Below are positions 52,169 through 60,367 of a DNA stretch of 64,000 bases, piece by piece. Source of the stretch: Mycolicibacterium frederiksbergense (lineage in GTDB: Bacteria; Actinomycetota; Actinomycetes; Mycobacteriales; Mycobacteriaceae); assembly GCF_012223425.1 (NCBI RefSeq), contig NZ_CP038799.1, positions 5,812,249 through 5,876,248 of the forward strand, read 5' to 3'. Both the position numbers and the translations under genes were made by a program. Positions within the stretch are counted from its first letter, which is position 1, and every line of letters starts with the position of its first letter. The notes beneath the pieces were generated by a model. It was not told the DNA's origin, did not search any database, and saw only the letters and a list, made by a program, of their open reading frames with translations.

Positions 52169-52860
52169 TGCTCGAACTCGTCGACGTCCGGACCGGCTAC
52201 GGCCGCTCCGAGGTCATTCACGGGGTCAACCTCGAGGTTCCCTCCGACGGGGTGGCCGCGGTGATGGGCCACAACGGTGCGGGCAAGACCACCCTGCTGC
52301 GCGCAGCCGTGGGCCTGCTGAAATGCAGTGCGGGCAAGGTCCGCTTCGACGGTGACGACATCACCAAATTGCGGCCCAGCGCCAGGGTGGCCAAGGGCTT
52401 GGCCTATGTGCCGCAGGGCCAGCAGTCGTTCGGGCAGCTCACCACCGCGGAAAACCTCCAGGTGGTGGCCGACGGACGCAAAAACGGTAAGAAGCTGATC
52501 GACGAGCAGCTCGACCTGTTCCCCGCGCTCAAGGAGCTGCTGACCCGACGGGCCGGTCTGCTCTCCGGAGGTCAGCGCCAGCAACTGGCGATCGCGCGTG
52601 CCCTGATCACCACCCCGAAGTGCCTGATCCTCGACGAACCGACCGAGGGCATCCAGCCGTCGGTGGTGGCCGAGATCGAGGCCGCGATCACCGCGTTGAC
52701 GGCCCGCGGCGATCTCGGTGTGCTGCTGGTCGAGCAGCACATCGGTTTCGCCCTGGAATCCGCGCAGCGCTACTACATCCTGGAGGCCGGCCGGGTGACC
52801 TCCAGCGGCACCGGCGGATCTGCGTCGGAGGCCGAGGTGCGCGCGGCCATGGCGATCTGA
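52168..52860 (+). CDS. urtE: Urea ABC transporter ATPase UrtE
   Basis: A 230-aa LivF-type ATPase. Walker A MGHNGAGKTT, Q-loop region LAYVPQGQQSFGQLT, signature LLSGGQRQQLAIARAL, Walker B CLILDEPTEGIQPS. The ATG shares one base with the urtD stop (TGATG). It ends the urt operon; no urease genes follow because an IS630-family element and unrelated genes come next. The family uses urea imported for nitrogen, so urease may be elsewhere in the genome. Confidence 0.96.
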   Translation: MLELVDVRTGYGRSEVIHGVNLEVPSDGVAAVMGHNGAGKTTLLRAAVGLLKCSAGKVRFDGDDITKLRPSARVAKGLAYVPQGQQSFGQLTTAENLQVVADGRKNGKKLIDEQLDLFPALKELLTRRAGLLSGGQRQQLAIARALITTPKCLILDEPTEGIQPSVVAEIEAAITALTARGDLGVLLVEQHIGFALESAQRYYILEAGRVTSSGTGGSASEAEVRAAMAI

Positions 52861-52882
52861 CGGCACCGCCGTCGTGGCCATC

Positions 52883-52884
52883 TA
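52883..52884. repeat. TA target duplication, left copy (IS630-family element)
   Basis: The TA next to the left end of the element; its partner is at 54033-54034. TA targeting is the rule for IS630/Tc1-mariner elements. Confidence 0.85.
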
Positions 52885-54032
52885 GTGGTGTGTCCTGCAT
52901 TTAGCTGACTTTTTCGAGGGCGATCCGACCGCGTGCGACCTTGGCGAGGATGGACTCCGCGGTCGCAGTCCACACGTAGGGCCGTGGGTCGTCGTTGTGT
53001 GAGTCGATGTATTCCTGGATGGAGGCGACGAGATCGGGAACGGAGTGAAACGCCCCGCGCCGCAACGCCTTGTCGGTCAGCTCACGGAACCAGCGTTCCA
53101 CCAGGTTGAGCCACGACGACGAGGTCGGGGTGAAGTGCAGGTGGAACCGGGGATGCTTGTCCAGCCAGGTTCGGACGTCTTCGTGTTTGTGGGTGGCGTA
53201 GTTGTCCAGAATGAGGTGGATCGCCAGATCCTTGGGCACCTGCCGGTCGATGGTCTTGAGGAATGTCAGCCATTCCTGGTGCCGGTGCCGTGGCATGCAC
53301 TGGCTGATCACGATGCCGGTCAACACGTTCAGCGCGGCGAACAGGGTGGTCGTGCCGTGACGCTTGTAGTCGTGGGTCATCGTCTCGCCTCGCCCCTTGA
53401 CCATCGGCAGCGATGCCTGGGTGCGGTCCAACGCCTGCACGGAGGACTTTTCATCGGCGCACAAGACGATCGCCTTCTCAGGCGGATTCAGGTAGAGCCC
53501 AACGACGTCGACCAGCTTCTCCTCGAACCTCGGATCGTTGGACAACTTGAATGTCTCGACCCGGTGCGGTTTAAGACCTCGCGCCGACCACACCTGCTGC
53601 ACAGTCGATTTCGATACCCCGCTGGCTGCGGCCATGGTCCGACAACTCCAATGGGTTTCCCCCGCCGGACGGTAGTTCAATGTCAGGTCCACGATCTCAT
53701 CGATCTTCTCCTGCGGAATCGTCTTCTTTCGGCCCCGGCCCTCGCGCACCCGACCCAGCTTCGCCAAGCCCTCCTCGCCGAAGCGGTCACGCCAACCTTT
53801 CACCGAGGCCGGCGACACCGACAACGACGCAGCGATCGCAGTGTTGGCCATGCCATCGGCGGCCATCAACAGCGCCTTCGCCCGCACCACCTCCCGATGC
53901 GCACCCGACTGCGACCGAGCCAACGACTCGAGCACTTCACGTTGTCCAGCAGACATCTCCAGCGCAGGCACGGGCTTTCTCACAGTCAGAATCATATCCA
54001 ACAAATCACCAATTAATTGCAGGACATACCAC
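52885..54032 (-). mobile_element. IS630-family insertion sequence (1148 bp)
   Basis: Ends GTGGTGTGTCCTGCA (52885) and, on the other strand, GTGGTATGTCCTGCA (54032) form 15-bp inverted repeats with one mismatch, flanked by TA on both sides. The single transposase gene looks intact, so the element may still be active. It lies between urtE and dtd, with the right TA forming part of the dtd stop codon. Confidence 0.92.
52901..53995 (-). CDS. IS630-family transposase (DDE_3)
   Basis: A 364-aa transposase. The N-terminal HTH domains are AKALLMAADGMANTAIAASLSVSPASVKGWRDRF and RTMAAASGVSKSTVQQVW. The DDE triad is visible: Asp in VLCADEKSSVQ, Asp in HLILDNYATHK and Glu in SSWLNLVERWFRELTDKAL. No stop or frameshift is seen. 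ATG at 53995; TTG codons 6-9 bases upstream are possible. Confidence 0.93.
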   Translation of the reverse strand: MILTVRKPVPALEMSAGQREVLESLARSQSGAHREVVRAKALLMAADGMANTAIAASLSVSPASVKGWRDRFGEEGLAKLGRVREGRGRKKTIPQEKIDEIVDLTLNYRPAGETHWSCRTMAAASGVSKSTVQQVWSARGLKPHRVETFKLSNDPRFEEKLVDVVGLYLNPPEKAIVLCADEKSSVQALDRTQASLPMVKGRGETMTHDYKRHGTTTLFAALNVLTGIVISQCMPRHRHQEWLTFLKTIDRQVPKDLAIHLILDNYATHKHEDVRTWLDKHPRFHLHFTPTSSSWLNLVERWFRELTDKALRRGAFHSVPDLVASIQEYIDSHNDDPRPYVWTATAESILAKVARGRIALEKVS

Positions 54033-54466
54033 TAGTTCAGCTCCAGCAGCACCGTCACCGGGCCGTCGTTGACGAGTTCGACGTCCATGTGCGCCCCGAA
54101 CACGCCGGTCTGCACCGGCGCACCGAGCGCACGCAGGGCATCGGCGAACGCGTCGACGAGCGGTTCGGCGACCGGGCGGGGCGCGGCGGCGTTCCACGAC
54201 GGGCGGCGACCCTTGACGGTGTTCGCGTACAGGGTGAACTGGCTGACCACCAGGATCGGCGCACCGGTGTCGGCGGCGGCCTGCTCTTCGTCGAGAATCC
54301 TCAGCCGCCAGAGCTTTTCGGCCATCTTGGCGGCAAGGGCGCCGTCGTCGGTGTGGGTGATGCCGACCAGGGCGAGCAGGCCCTGACCGGCCGGCTCGAT
54401 CTGCCCGACGGTCGCGCCGTCCACCACCACCCGTGCCGATGTCACCCGTTGCACCAGAACTCGCAT
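54032..54466 (-). CDS. dtd: D-aminoacyl-tRNA deacylase Dtd
   Basis: A 144-aa enzyme that removes D-amino acids from tRNA. It opens MRVLVQRVTSARVVVDG, carries the substrate motif SQFTLYANTVKGRRPSWNAAAP with the SQFT active-site element, and ends GAHMDVELVNDGPVTVLLELN. Length is normal. The stop TAG uses the TA target of the IS630-family element plus one IS base; without the insertion the next base would also be G, so the stop is the same either way. Confidence 0.96.
   Translation of the reverse strand: MRVLVQRVTSARVVVDGATVGQIEPAGQGLLALVGITHTDDGALAAKMAEKLWRLRILDEEQAAADTGAPILVVSQFTLYANTVKGRRPSWNAAAPRPVAEPLVDAFADALRALGAPVQTGVFGAHMDVELVNDGPVTVLLELN
54033..54034. repeat. TA target duplication, right copy (IS630-family element)
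   Basis: Partner of 52883-52884 and part of the dtd stop codon. Confidence 0.85.
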
Positions 54467-54488
54467 GCACCGACCCTAGAGTGTTCCC

Positions 54489-55043
54489 ATGACCTCACCG
54501 GGCGGGCCACGCATCCTCGCCGAACAGGGCGGCCTGGTGGTCGCCGAGGACGGGCCGCACGTGCTGGTGATCGATCGCGGCAGCGGCCTCACCCAGATCG
54601 CGGCGTTCGTTCTGCTGGTCATCACCCTGGTCTTCGGCGGCTTCGGTGTGGTGTCGACCTCGATGGCGCTCGGCGGCAGCGAGAAGAACCCGCCGTTGCT
54701 CGTGGGTCTGGCGATTCTCGCGGTCGGCATCGCCGCCGCGGCGGCCCTGGTCTTCACCGTCCGGTCGCTGCGCCGCATCCGGTCGGCACCGTTGAGCGCC
54801 TTCGTGCCGGTGGCCGTCTTCGATCGCAGCGACGGCACCTACCGGGATGGGGTGGGACAGGTCGTCGGCAGGCTGGATCAGGTGCGCTTCGAGAAGCGGA
54901 TGCAGATCGGGTCCAGCTCACCGAAGCTGGTGGCCGTCACACCGCATGGTGCCTATGTTCTCAAGCGCGGCAACCCGTTCGGCGGACGCATTCACGGGAT
55001 GGACGCGGTGCTGTCCACCGCGATCTTCGGCGCCGGGAGCTGA
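54489..55043 (+). CDS. Two-helix membrane protein of unknown function
   Basis: A 184-aa protein. Residues about 1-30 are soluble, then two helices follow (IAAFVLLVITLVFGGFGVVSTSMAL and PPLLVGLAILAVGIAAAAALVFTV), separated by a short polar loop (GGSEKNPP), and a C-terminal soluble domain of about 85 residues that contains SAFVPVAVFDRSDGTYRDGVGQVVGRLDQVRFEKRMQ. The topology suggests a small membrane-anchored sensor or assembly factor, but I do not recognise a family. Divergent from dtd with a 22-base gap. Confidence 0.75.
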   Translation: MTSPGGPRILAEQGGLVVAEDGPHVLVIDRGSGLTQIAAFVLLVITLVFGGFGVVSTSMALGGSEKNPPLLVGLAILAVGIAAAAALVFTVRSLRRIRSAPLSAFVPVAVFDRSDGTYRDGVGQVVGRLDQVRFEKRMQIGSSSPKLVAVTPHGAYVLKRGNPFGGRIHGMDAVLSTAIFGAGS

Positions 55044-55217
55044 CCCGTCGCCGACAGGTGTTTGTTGTTGCCGCGTCGCGGGGAACCCGGTGTCGGTGCC
55101 TGTCTGTCACGCCGATATCGGCCTCCTCACCGCTGGTCCTCCGCCCTGGGAAGCAGTGTCAGCGGCCGGTGACCCGAGCCGGGCAGTCCATGGTCGCCTG
55201 CACCCCGGGGATGCGCG

Positions 55218-56522
55218 GTGAGGGCGGGTGCGGGCGGAAAGAGCCTGTCGTTGACGGGTTCGGTTGCGCTGGGAACCGGGGTGATGATCGGCGCAGGAAT
55301 TTTTGCGCTGATCGGGCAGGTCGCTGAGTTCGCGGGCTCGGCTGTGCCGTGGGCGTTTCTCGCAGCGGCGGTGGTGGTGGCATTCAGCTCCTACTCCTAC
55401 ATCCGCTACTCGAGCACCAATCCGTCATCGGGCGGCATCGCGATGCTGCTCAAGGCCGCCTACGGGCCGGGAGTGGTGGCCGGAACGTTCTCGCTTTTCA
55501 TGTACGTATCGATGGTGCTGGCCGAAGGCCTGCTCGCGCGGACATTCGGTACGTATCTGCTGCGCCCGTTCGACATGCAGGGCTCGGCGGTATGGGTCGC
55601 GGCACTCGCGGTGGCCGCGATCGTCGCTGCCGCCACGGTCAATCTGGTGGGCAACACCGTGGTGGAATCGGCGGTGACGGTGACCGCGGTGGTGAAACTG
55701 GTCGGCATCGCCGTGATGGCGGTCGCCGGTATCGCGGCCACCGGCATCTCAGCGCTGCCCCGATCGCTCAGCGGCAATGACCAGCCCTCCTCGAGCCACG
55801 GCTGGTGGGGATTTCTCGCCGGCGTCGCGTTGTGCATCCTCGCCTACAAGGGTTTCACCACGATCACCAATCAAGGCGACGATATCCGGGACCCGCAGCG
55901 AAACATTGCCCGCTCCATAGTGATCGCCATCGGTGTGTGCACGCTCATCTATCTGCTGCTGGCCGTCGCGGTGGCCGGCAGCCTCTCGGTGCCCGAGATC
56001 CTTCGCGCCCGCGACTACGCTCTGGCAGAGGCGGCCGCCCCGCTCTTCGGCCCCGCGGGCGTCTGGTTGACCGTCGGCATCGCCATCGTGGCCACGGTGT
56101 CGGGCCTGGTCGCGAGCCTGTTCGCGGTGTCGAGGCTCTACGACATGCTTCGGGACATGGGCCAGGTGCCGGGCTTACCCGACAGCGTGACTCGACAGTC
56201 GCTACTCATCACCTCGGCCCTCGCGATCGGAACGGCCACGGCATTCGATCTCGGCCGGATCGCCGCGCTCGGCGCGATGCTCTATCTGTCGATGGACATC
56301 GCCATCCATTGGGGGATGATCCGTCATCTCAGGTGTGACGTCGATATCAAACTCTGGGTGCCGGCGGGAGCGATCGCGCTCGACCTTCTCGTGCTGGTTC
56401 CGTTCGTGGTGATGGTTTTCCGCACGAACCCGACGACACTCGCCATCACGGTTGCCGTCGCCGTCGTGATCGCACTGGCGCAGTGGATCACGGTGCGCCA
56501 TCGAACGCCCGCCCGCGGGTGA
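55218..56522 (+). CDS. APC-family amino acid/polyamine permease
   Basis: A 434-aa permease with about twelve helices. TM1 carries the unwound substrate motif GSVALGTGVMIGAGIFALIG, followed by YSYIRYSSTNPSSGGIAMLLKAAYGPG and the TM6 segment GFLAGVALCILAYKGFTTITNQGDDIRDPQRNI. The substrate cannot be deduced. The start GTG at 55218 has no clear ribosome site. The 3' 321 bases overlap the open antiporter frame on the other strand. The gap 55044-55217 before it shows no gene. Confidence 0.88.
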   Translation: MRAGAGGKSLSLTGSVALGTGVMIGAGIFALIGQVAEFAGSAVPWAFLAAAVVVAFSSYSYIRYSSTNPSSGGIAMLLKAAYGPGVVAGTFSLFMYVSMVLAEGLLARTFGTYLLRPFDMQGSAVWVAALAVAAIVAAATVNLVGNTVVESAVTVTAVVKLVGIAVMAVAGIAATGISALPRSLSGNDQPSSSHGWWGFLAGVALCILAYKGFTTITNQGDDIRDPQRNIARSIVIAIGVCTLIYLLLAVAVAGSLSVPEILRARDYALAEAAAPLFGPAGVWLTVGIAIVATVSGLVASLFAVSRLYDMLRDMGQVPGLPDSVTRQSLLITSALAIGTATAFDLGRIAALGAMLYLSMDIAIHWGMIRHLRCDVDIKLWVPAGAIALDLLVLVPFVVMVFRTNPTTLAITVAVAVVIALAQWITVRHRTPARG

Positions 56523-57722
56523 CGCCGCGGCCCGTCGATAGAGCACGCGACCGAACACCCCGGTGACTCCGAACGCGACCGTGCTGGCCGCCAACACCAG
56601 CGATCCCGCGGCCAGAACCTGCTCGTCCGCCCCGCATCGTTCGGCCTCCATTGTCAGGTAGAACAACGCCGACACTCCGACCGGCCCGAACCACCCCAGA
56701 TACAACGCATCGGGGGTCCGCAGGCGCAGCGGCCCCTTCATGAGCAGCACGATGGGGACCCGCCGCAGTACAAGAACCGACATCACTAAAACCGCTCCCG
56801 GCCAACCGAATTCGCGCCACTGCTGCCATGGCAGAGCAGCGCCGAAAAGCACGAACAGCGGCAACACCGCGAATCTGTTGACTGCCTCGTCTATCGGCAC
56901 CTCCGACGCGCGTTCGCTGCCGGTGCCCACGAAATTGAAGGCGACCCCGCCGACAAAGACCGCGAGCACGCCGTCGACCTTCACCAGTCCGGCCGCACCG
57001 AGCAGCCCCAACGCGAGCACTACGGTGAAGAACAGCGCGGGTGCGCTGGATGTCGCGCCGTGGCGCGCGCCGAGACGAAGCGCCTTGCCGCCCAGCCAGC
57101 CGACTCCTGCGCCGAGCACCACAGCACCGCCGACCTGCCACAGTGATTCGGCGAATGCGGCGCCCGGGCCCAGAGGGCCGGCGACCGCGACCGCGACCAG
57201 AACAAGGGGCAACGCCAGACCATCGTTGGAGCCGGATTCGAGGGACAACAGTTGACGATCGCGCGCCGGCAGGTCCCTCTCGGCCGCCTCCCCCGTCACG
57301 ACGCTGGACGCCAGAACGGGATCGGTCGGACTGATCGCCGCTCCGAAGAGCGCAGCCGCCGCCAGTGGCATGCCGAGGATGGCCCACCCCAGGCCTGCCG
57401 ACACCAGGGCCATCGTCGGCAGCACGATCAGCACAAGGATCGCGATCGCCCGACCGTGCCGACGGATGTCACCGAAGGGATAACGCAACGCCACCGCCAT
57501 CACGGAGATCGCCAGCAGGATTCTGCTCATCTCGTGTAGCAAGGACTGCTCGGCGACCAACGTCGACATGGTCAACAGGCCCGAGACCTGCGGCCCCAGC
57601 ACGACCCCGGCCGCCAGACCGAGCAGCGGTTCGGAAATCGGCAGGTGACGCATCTTGGCTGACATCGTCGCCACGATGACCCCGAGTAGACCGACGGTCG
57701 CAAGCACGGTATCGAGTTCCAC
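56202..57722 (-). CDS. Cation/proton antiporter (CPA-type) with long hydrophilic C-terminus
   Basis: A 506-aa membrane protein. About twelve helices (residues 1-400) include MSAKMRHLPISEPLLGLAAGVVLGPQ and the functional motif AALFGAAISPTDPVLASSVV (near residue 130), and a later LSLESGSNDGLALPLVLVAV that resembles the ND motif of CPA antiporters. The last ~105 residues (HRDPLRQCDHDGDGNRDGE onwards) are hydrophilic and lie opposite the permease gene; they may be an antisense artefact. GTG at 57722 is my choice of start; an ATG at 57791 would overlap the DUF2254 start. Confidence 0.75.
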   Translation of the reverse strand: MELDTVLATVGLLGVIVATMSAKMRHLPISEPLLGLAAGVVLGPQVSGLLTMSTLVAEQSLLHEMSRILLAISVMAVALRYPFGDIRRHGRAIAILVLIVLPTMALVSAGLGWAILGMPLAAAALFGAAISPTDPVLASSVVTGEAAERDLPARDRQLLSLESGSNDGLALPLVLVAVAVAGPLGPGAAFAESLWQVGGAVVLGAGVGWLGGKALRLGARHGATSSAPALFFTVVLALGLLGAAGLVKVDGVLAVFVGGVAFNFVGTGSERASEVPIDEAVNRFAVLPLFVLFGAALPWQQWREFGWPGAVLVMSVLVLRRVPIVLLMKGPLRLRTPDALYLGWFGPVGVSALFYLTMEAERCGADEQVLAAGSLVLAASTVAFGVTGVFGRVLYRRAAASPAGGRSMAHRDPLRQCDHDGDGNRDGECRRVRAENHHHERNQHEKVERDRSRRHPEFDIDVTPEMTDHPPMDGDVHRQIEHRAERGDPAEIECRGRSDREGRGDE

Positions 57723-57789
57723 GAAGCAGGGGTTCCCGCTGCGGCCAACCGCAAGCGTCGATTTCGCAGCGGATCCTATGCTCGTGGTC

Positions 57790-59208
57790 ATGAACCACCC
57801 GGATGTCCGCGCCCATGACAGCGGTGCGAACACCCGCAGCCGGCCCGGCGTGCTCGCCGCCGTCAAGCAGCGTCGCACCAGACTTGTCGACGCGTGGCGC
57901 AGCCGGCTGTGGCCGGTGCCCGCACTGGGCGTGGTGGCGGCGATCTTCGCCGGCGTCGCGCTACCCGAACTCGACAGTGCGCTCGATCAGCAGATGCCGC
58001 CGGTCCTGTCGAGCTACCTGTTCGGTGGAGGGGCCGACGCGGCCAGGGAAGTGCTCGGCGCCGTCGCGACCTCGCTCATCACCGTGACCTCGCTGACGTT
58101 CTCGCTGACCGTCGTCACGCTGCAGTTGGCCAGCAGTCAGTACACACCGCGGTTGCTGCGGACATTCGCATCGGATCGGTTCGTCCAGCGCACGCTTGCA
58201 CTCTTCTTGGCCACCTTCGTCTACGCGCTCACGGTGCTGCGGACCGTTCGCAACGACAGCGACTCCGGGGCGGAGTTCGTCCCGCAGATCGCGGTGACCG
58301 TCGCCTATCTGCTGGCCATGGTCAGCGTCCTGTGCCTGGTGCTGTTCCTGGGACATCTGGTCCGCCAGATCCGCATCGAGACGATGCTCGATCACGTCTC
58401 GACCGACATCGAACACACCGCCCGCCGGATGCTGGATCCGCTCGATGACGGCACGGGCGAGGACTTTGCGCCCTTCCCGCCCGCCGATGCGGCGACCGTC
58501 ACCGCTCGATCGTCGGGCTTCCTCGTCGAGGTCGACGAGCAGGCACTGCTGGCGGCAGCGGTGGACGCCGACGCGATTGTCTGGATCGACCGGCCGGTCG
58601 GGACGGACATCCAGGCGGGGGTCCCCGTCGCGCTGTGCTGGCCGGCGCGCCCGTCGGGCGGCCTCGGGGACGATCGGCTGACCGCGCTGCGCGAGCGGGT
58701 TTCCGGCGCACTGTGCACCGGCATCGAGCGCACCGCGACCCAGGACATCGGCTATGGGCTTCGCCAGCTGACCGATGTGGTGGTGCGTGCCCTGAGCCCC
58801 GGTATCAACGATCCCACCACCGCCATCCACGGGCTGAACTCCTGCAGCGCGACCCTGTGCGCACTCGCCGGGTACCGCCTGGGGCGACGAACGCTGCGCG
58901 ACGAACAGGACGTGGTGCGGGTGGTGCTGGCGCGACCGGACCTGCCCGACCTGCTCGACCTGGTCTGCAATCAACCCCGGATCTACGGTGCCAGCGACCC
59001 CGCGGTACTGGCCAGATTGCTGTCGATGTTGCGCGAACTCGCGTGGGTGGTGGTGTTGCCGACCGACCGTGAGGCGATCGCCGACCGGCTGGTGCGACTG
59101 GAAAATGCCGTCGCGGCAGAGCGCTTCGACCCGGCCGACCGCCGACGCCTGGATCAGCTCGCCCACCTCGTTCGCGAGGCTCTCGACCGCCGCTGGCCCG
59201 CCGGCTGA
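57790..59208 (+). CDS. DUF2254 membrane protein
   Basis: A 472-aa integral membrane protein of the DUF2254 family. N-terminal helices are WPVPALGVVAAIFAGVALPE, a second near residue 85 (LGAVATSLITVTSLTFSLTVVTLQLASSQYTPRLLRTFASDRF, the family signature), and two more by residue 190; then a soluble domain with DIGYGLRQLTDVVVRALSPGINDPTTAIHGLN. The ATG at 57790 lies 7 bases after TATGCT, so a leaderless message is likely. Function unknown; the ion-transport neighbours make a membrane homeostasis role plausible. Confidence 0.87.
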   Translation: MNHPDVRAHDSGANTRSRPGVLAAVKQRRTRLVDAWRSRLWPVPALGVVAAIFAGVALPELDSALDQQMPPVLSSYLFGGGADAAREVLGAVATSLITVTSLTFSLTVVTLQLASSQYTPRLLRTFASDRFVQRTLALFLATFVYALTVLRTVRNDSDSGAEFVPQIAVTVAYLLAMVSVLCLVLFLGHLVRQIRIETMLDHVSTDIEHTARRMLDPLDDGTGEDFAPFPPADAATVTARSSGFLVEVDEQALLAAAVDADAIVWIDRPVGTDIQAGVPVALCWPARPSGGLGDDRLTALRERVSGALCTGIERTATQDIGYGLRQLTDVVVRALSPGINDPTTAIHGLNSCSATLCALAGYRLGRRTLRDEQDVVRVVLARPDLPDLLDLVCNQPRIYGASDPAVLARLLSMLRELAWVVVLPTDREAIADRLVRLENAVAAERFDPADRRRLDQLAHLVREALDRRWPAG

Positions 59209-59310
59209 GCGGAGGAACAGCAGTAATTTGGCGGACCAGGTATCAACGCGGTCCAGCCGGGTAACCCATGGCCGAACAGGAATGGAGATTTACCCGACGG
59301 AAGGAAAGCC

Positions 59311-59819
59311 ATGCGAACCCCTCGGTTCCGTAACACCGGTTCGGTGTCGGCAGGCACCGTGGCGCTGATGATGCTCATGGGCGGATGCAGCAACGACGCC
59401 CCGACCGCGGATTCTTCCAACCGCGGCTCCGGAACGGACACCGAGGACACCTCGGTGGAGAACGCCTACATCGTGCCGGCCTACGTCCCCGGCAGCTGCG
59501 CGATGCAGGTCGACGCCGGTGGCGTCATGCGCTTCACCGTCACCAACAACCGTCCCGCCGACACCGAGCGACTACTCGGGTTGTCGATGTCTGCGGCCGA
59601 ACACGCGTCCATCCCCGCCCCCGCCGACATTCCGCCCAGTCGACCGTCGGCTTCGGCGAACCGAACGTCGGCGACGCACGCAACCCGGCGGTACGCCTGA
59701 AGCGGTTGGACGCAGACCTACGTCCGGCCATGTCGGCGGACGTGACGTTTCACTTCGAGCGAAGCGGCGATCTGACCATGCCGGTGCCGGTCGAGGCATG
59801 TCCGGTCCAGGCTCCGTGA
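59311..59819 (+). pseudogene. LpqE/PCu(A)C-like lipoprotein gene with a frameshift
   Basis: The frame starting at 59311 has a signal peptide with lipobox GGC (MMLMGGCSND) and the domain start VENAYIVPAYVPGSCAMQV ... RPADTERLLGLSMSAAEHASIPAPADIPP, but then reads 20 unrelated codons to a stop at 59700. The -1 frame continues the domain as QSTVGFGEPNVGDARNPAVRLKRLDADLRPAMSADVTFHFERSGDLTMPVPVEACP to 59819. One base is missing from the C run at 59635-59637. LpqE-like lipoproteins resemble copper chaperones; here the gene is probably inactive unless the base is a sequencing error. Confidence 0.8.
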
Positions 59820-59845
59820 ATATCGGGTGACCTGGCGGCCGCCTG

Positions 59846-60325
59846 CTAGCAGTCCGTCCGGATCTCGTAGTCGGCAGTGGTGGTCTCGGCAGGATCGTCG
59901 TCATAAGAACCGGTGGCGGTTCCTGAGATCGTGAACGTACCGTCGACGACCTCGGCGTCGACCCGCACGTCGGTGGCGGCCGACGGTGTCGCACCGGTGG
60001 TGTTCCAGGAGCTCCCGGTGAAGCCGCCCAGACTCTGCAGCCGAACCAATCGCCCATCCACGGTGGCGCCGGTCCGAACCTGCGCGGTGAAGCCCGGCTC
60101 GTCCTGTGTCGACTCGATGAACCACACCCATTGGACCTGCTCGCACGCGACGGCCAGTCGTTCTTCGACCTCAGTGCCGTTGATCAGCACGCGGGCGGTG
60201 TGGGTCCCCAGCGCTTGGTAGTCACTGGCGCAGCCGGCGACCAGAACAGTCACGGCCAATGCCGACAGCGGCGCCGCGAGTGCCACCCGGTGCCGCTGTC
60301 CCGCAGCCGGCATGTGTGTGTCCAT
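59846..60325 (-). CDS. LpqH-family (19-kDa antigen type) lipoprotein
   Basis: A 159-aa lipoprotein. The signal peptide ends LAVTVLVAGCASDY, with the lipobox Cys near residue 33. The mature domain shows TARVLINGTEVEERLAVACEQVQW, a conserved Cys pair (AC ... TDC at the end) and DGTFTISGTATGSYDDDPAETTTADYEIRTDC, matching the C-terminal pattern of LpqH proteins. Surface-exposed and immunogenic in the family. ATG at 60325; a second ATG at 60313 is possible, and no Shine-Dalgarno decides. Confidence 0.85.
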   Translation of the reverse strand: MDTHMPAAGQRHRVALAAPLSALAVTVLVAGCASDYQALGTHTARVLINGTEVEERLAVACEQVQWVWFIESTQDEPGFTAQVRTGATVDGRLVRLQSLGGFTGSSWNTTGATPSAATDVRVDAEVVDGTFTISGTATGSYDDDPAETTTADYEIRTDC

Positions 60326-60367
60326 GTAAGGGGGGTACCCGCGCACGGCCAGGCCACACGCTATTCG

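Noticed and set aside
55044..55217. A possible extracytoplasmic-sigma promoter (GGGAAC) before the APC permease
   Set aside because: No matching CGTT or GTT element at a suitable distance was found, so it is not reported as a promoter.
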